Assembly: GCA_946480835.1 (NCBI GenBank)
Contig: CAMLLC010000005.1
Location: forward strand, 93,936-157,935
Source: Entomomonas sp945283395
GTDB lineage: Bacteria; Pseudomonadota; Gammaproteobacteria; Pseudomonadales; Pseudomonadaceae
Direction: 5' to 3'
DNA length: 64,000 bases
Part shown: piece by piece, positions 63,954-64,000 of the stretch
Position numbering within the stretch: the first letter of the stretch is position 1
How the letters are laid out: each line of letters opens with the position of its first letter
Notes under the pieces: generated by a model
What the model saw: only the letters and a program-made list of their open reading frames with translations
The model's database searches: none
Told to the model about the DNA's origin: nothing
Translations under genes and position numbers: made by a program

Positions 63954-64000
63954 TTCATAGACATCATTTCACTCTATAATGATTTTATGAGCAAAGAAAT

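Noticed and set aside
1..64000. CRISPR array, tRNA, rRNA or replication origin
   Set aside because: No regularly spaced repeats, cloverleaf with a TTCRA arm, rRNA-like sequence or DnaA-box cluster was noticed while reading either strand. Short or diverged elements could have been missed.

Overview
The window is an AT-rich bacterial chromosome segment that is dense in genes. Its gene content and order point to a gammaproteobacterium of the family Pseudomonadaceae with a reduced, AT-rich genome, such as the insect-gut genus Entomomonas. The genus is an inference. The evidence is Pseudomonas-style linkage and gene types: a TusA-like gene beside bepA, fimX near psd and rhdA, a PhoPQ pair with the Pseudomonas HSLKTP H-box, a RegB/RegA-type (RoxSR) pair, ATP-type PckA, a DUF2388 protein and the 6S RNA–ygfA pair. 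No tRNA, rRNA, CRISPR array or intact insertion sequence was found.

Layout. 1–4543: TusA-like protein, BepA protease and an NAD-salvage operon pncA-pncB-nadE. 4606–16634: FimX-like c-di-GMP protein, rhdA-psd, lipoprotein, thioesterase, phoPQ, riboflavin synthase, small periplasmic proteins, two SlyB-like lipoproteins and an L,D-transpeptidase. 16886–24657: pckA, two tandem phosphoethanolamine transferases, an acetyltransferase, an SMR pump and a decayed tamA/tamB relic. 24664–30363: a compact regB-regA-ybaK-glpK operon divergent from poxB. 30365–41468: one co-directional envelope-stress island (DUF2170 – PspA – YqiJ/NfeD-like – short SPFH – flotillin – 1818-residue AAA+ ATPase – rhomboid protease). 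41624–48949: phosphopantetheinyl transferase, DUF1275, HdeD, an agarase-like glycoside hydrolase, a ferredoxin–globin fusion coupled to speE, and a small lipoprotein. 49187–55675: ygfA with 6S RNA, a MORN-repeat protein, then an accessory patch holding a broken DKNYY-family gene flanked by transposase remnants, YchJ-like, DUF2388 and lipoprotein genes. 55738–63953: tandem glycine riboswitch with a glycine channel, gor, yddG, csp, an ANR/FNR-type promoter driving a split class III ribonucleotide reductase (nrdD core, separate glycyl-radical subunit, nrdG), and a truncated YdbH-like gene.

How it fits together. Many genes maintain the envelope: PhoPQ with EptA, SlyB and LdtF-type enzymes, BepA, and the PspA/flotillin/AAA+/rhomboid island. 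Others suit life under varying oxygen: RegBA beside PoxB, and the anaerobic ribonucleotide reductase with its FNR-like box. Signs of genome decay are the tamAB relic, the DKNYY pseudogene, the transposase scraps and the truncated YdbH-like gene. The most system-like and least understood locus is the seven-gene island at 30365–41468.
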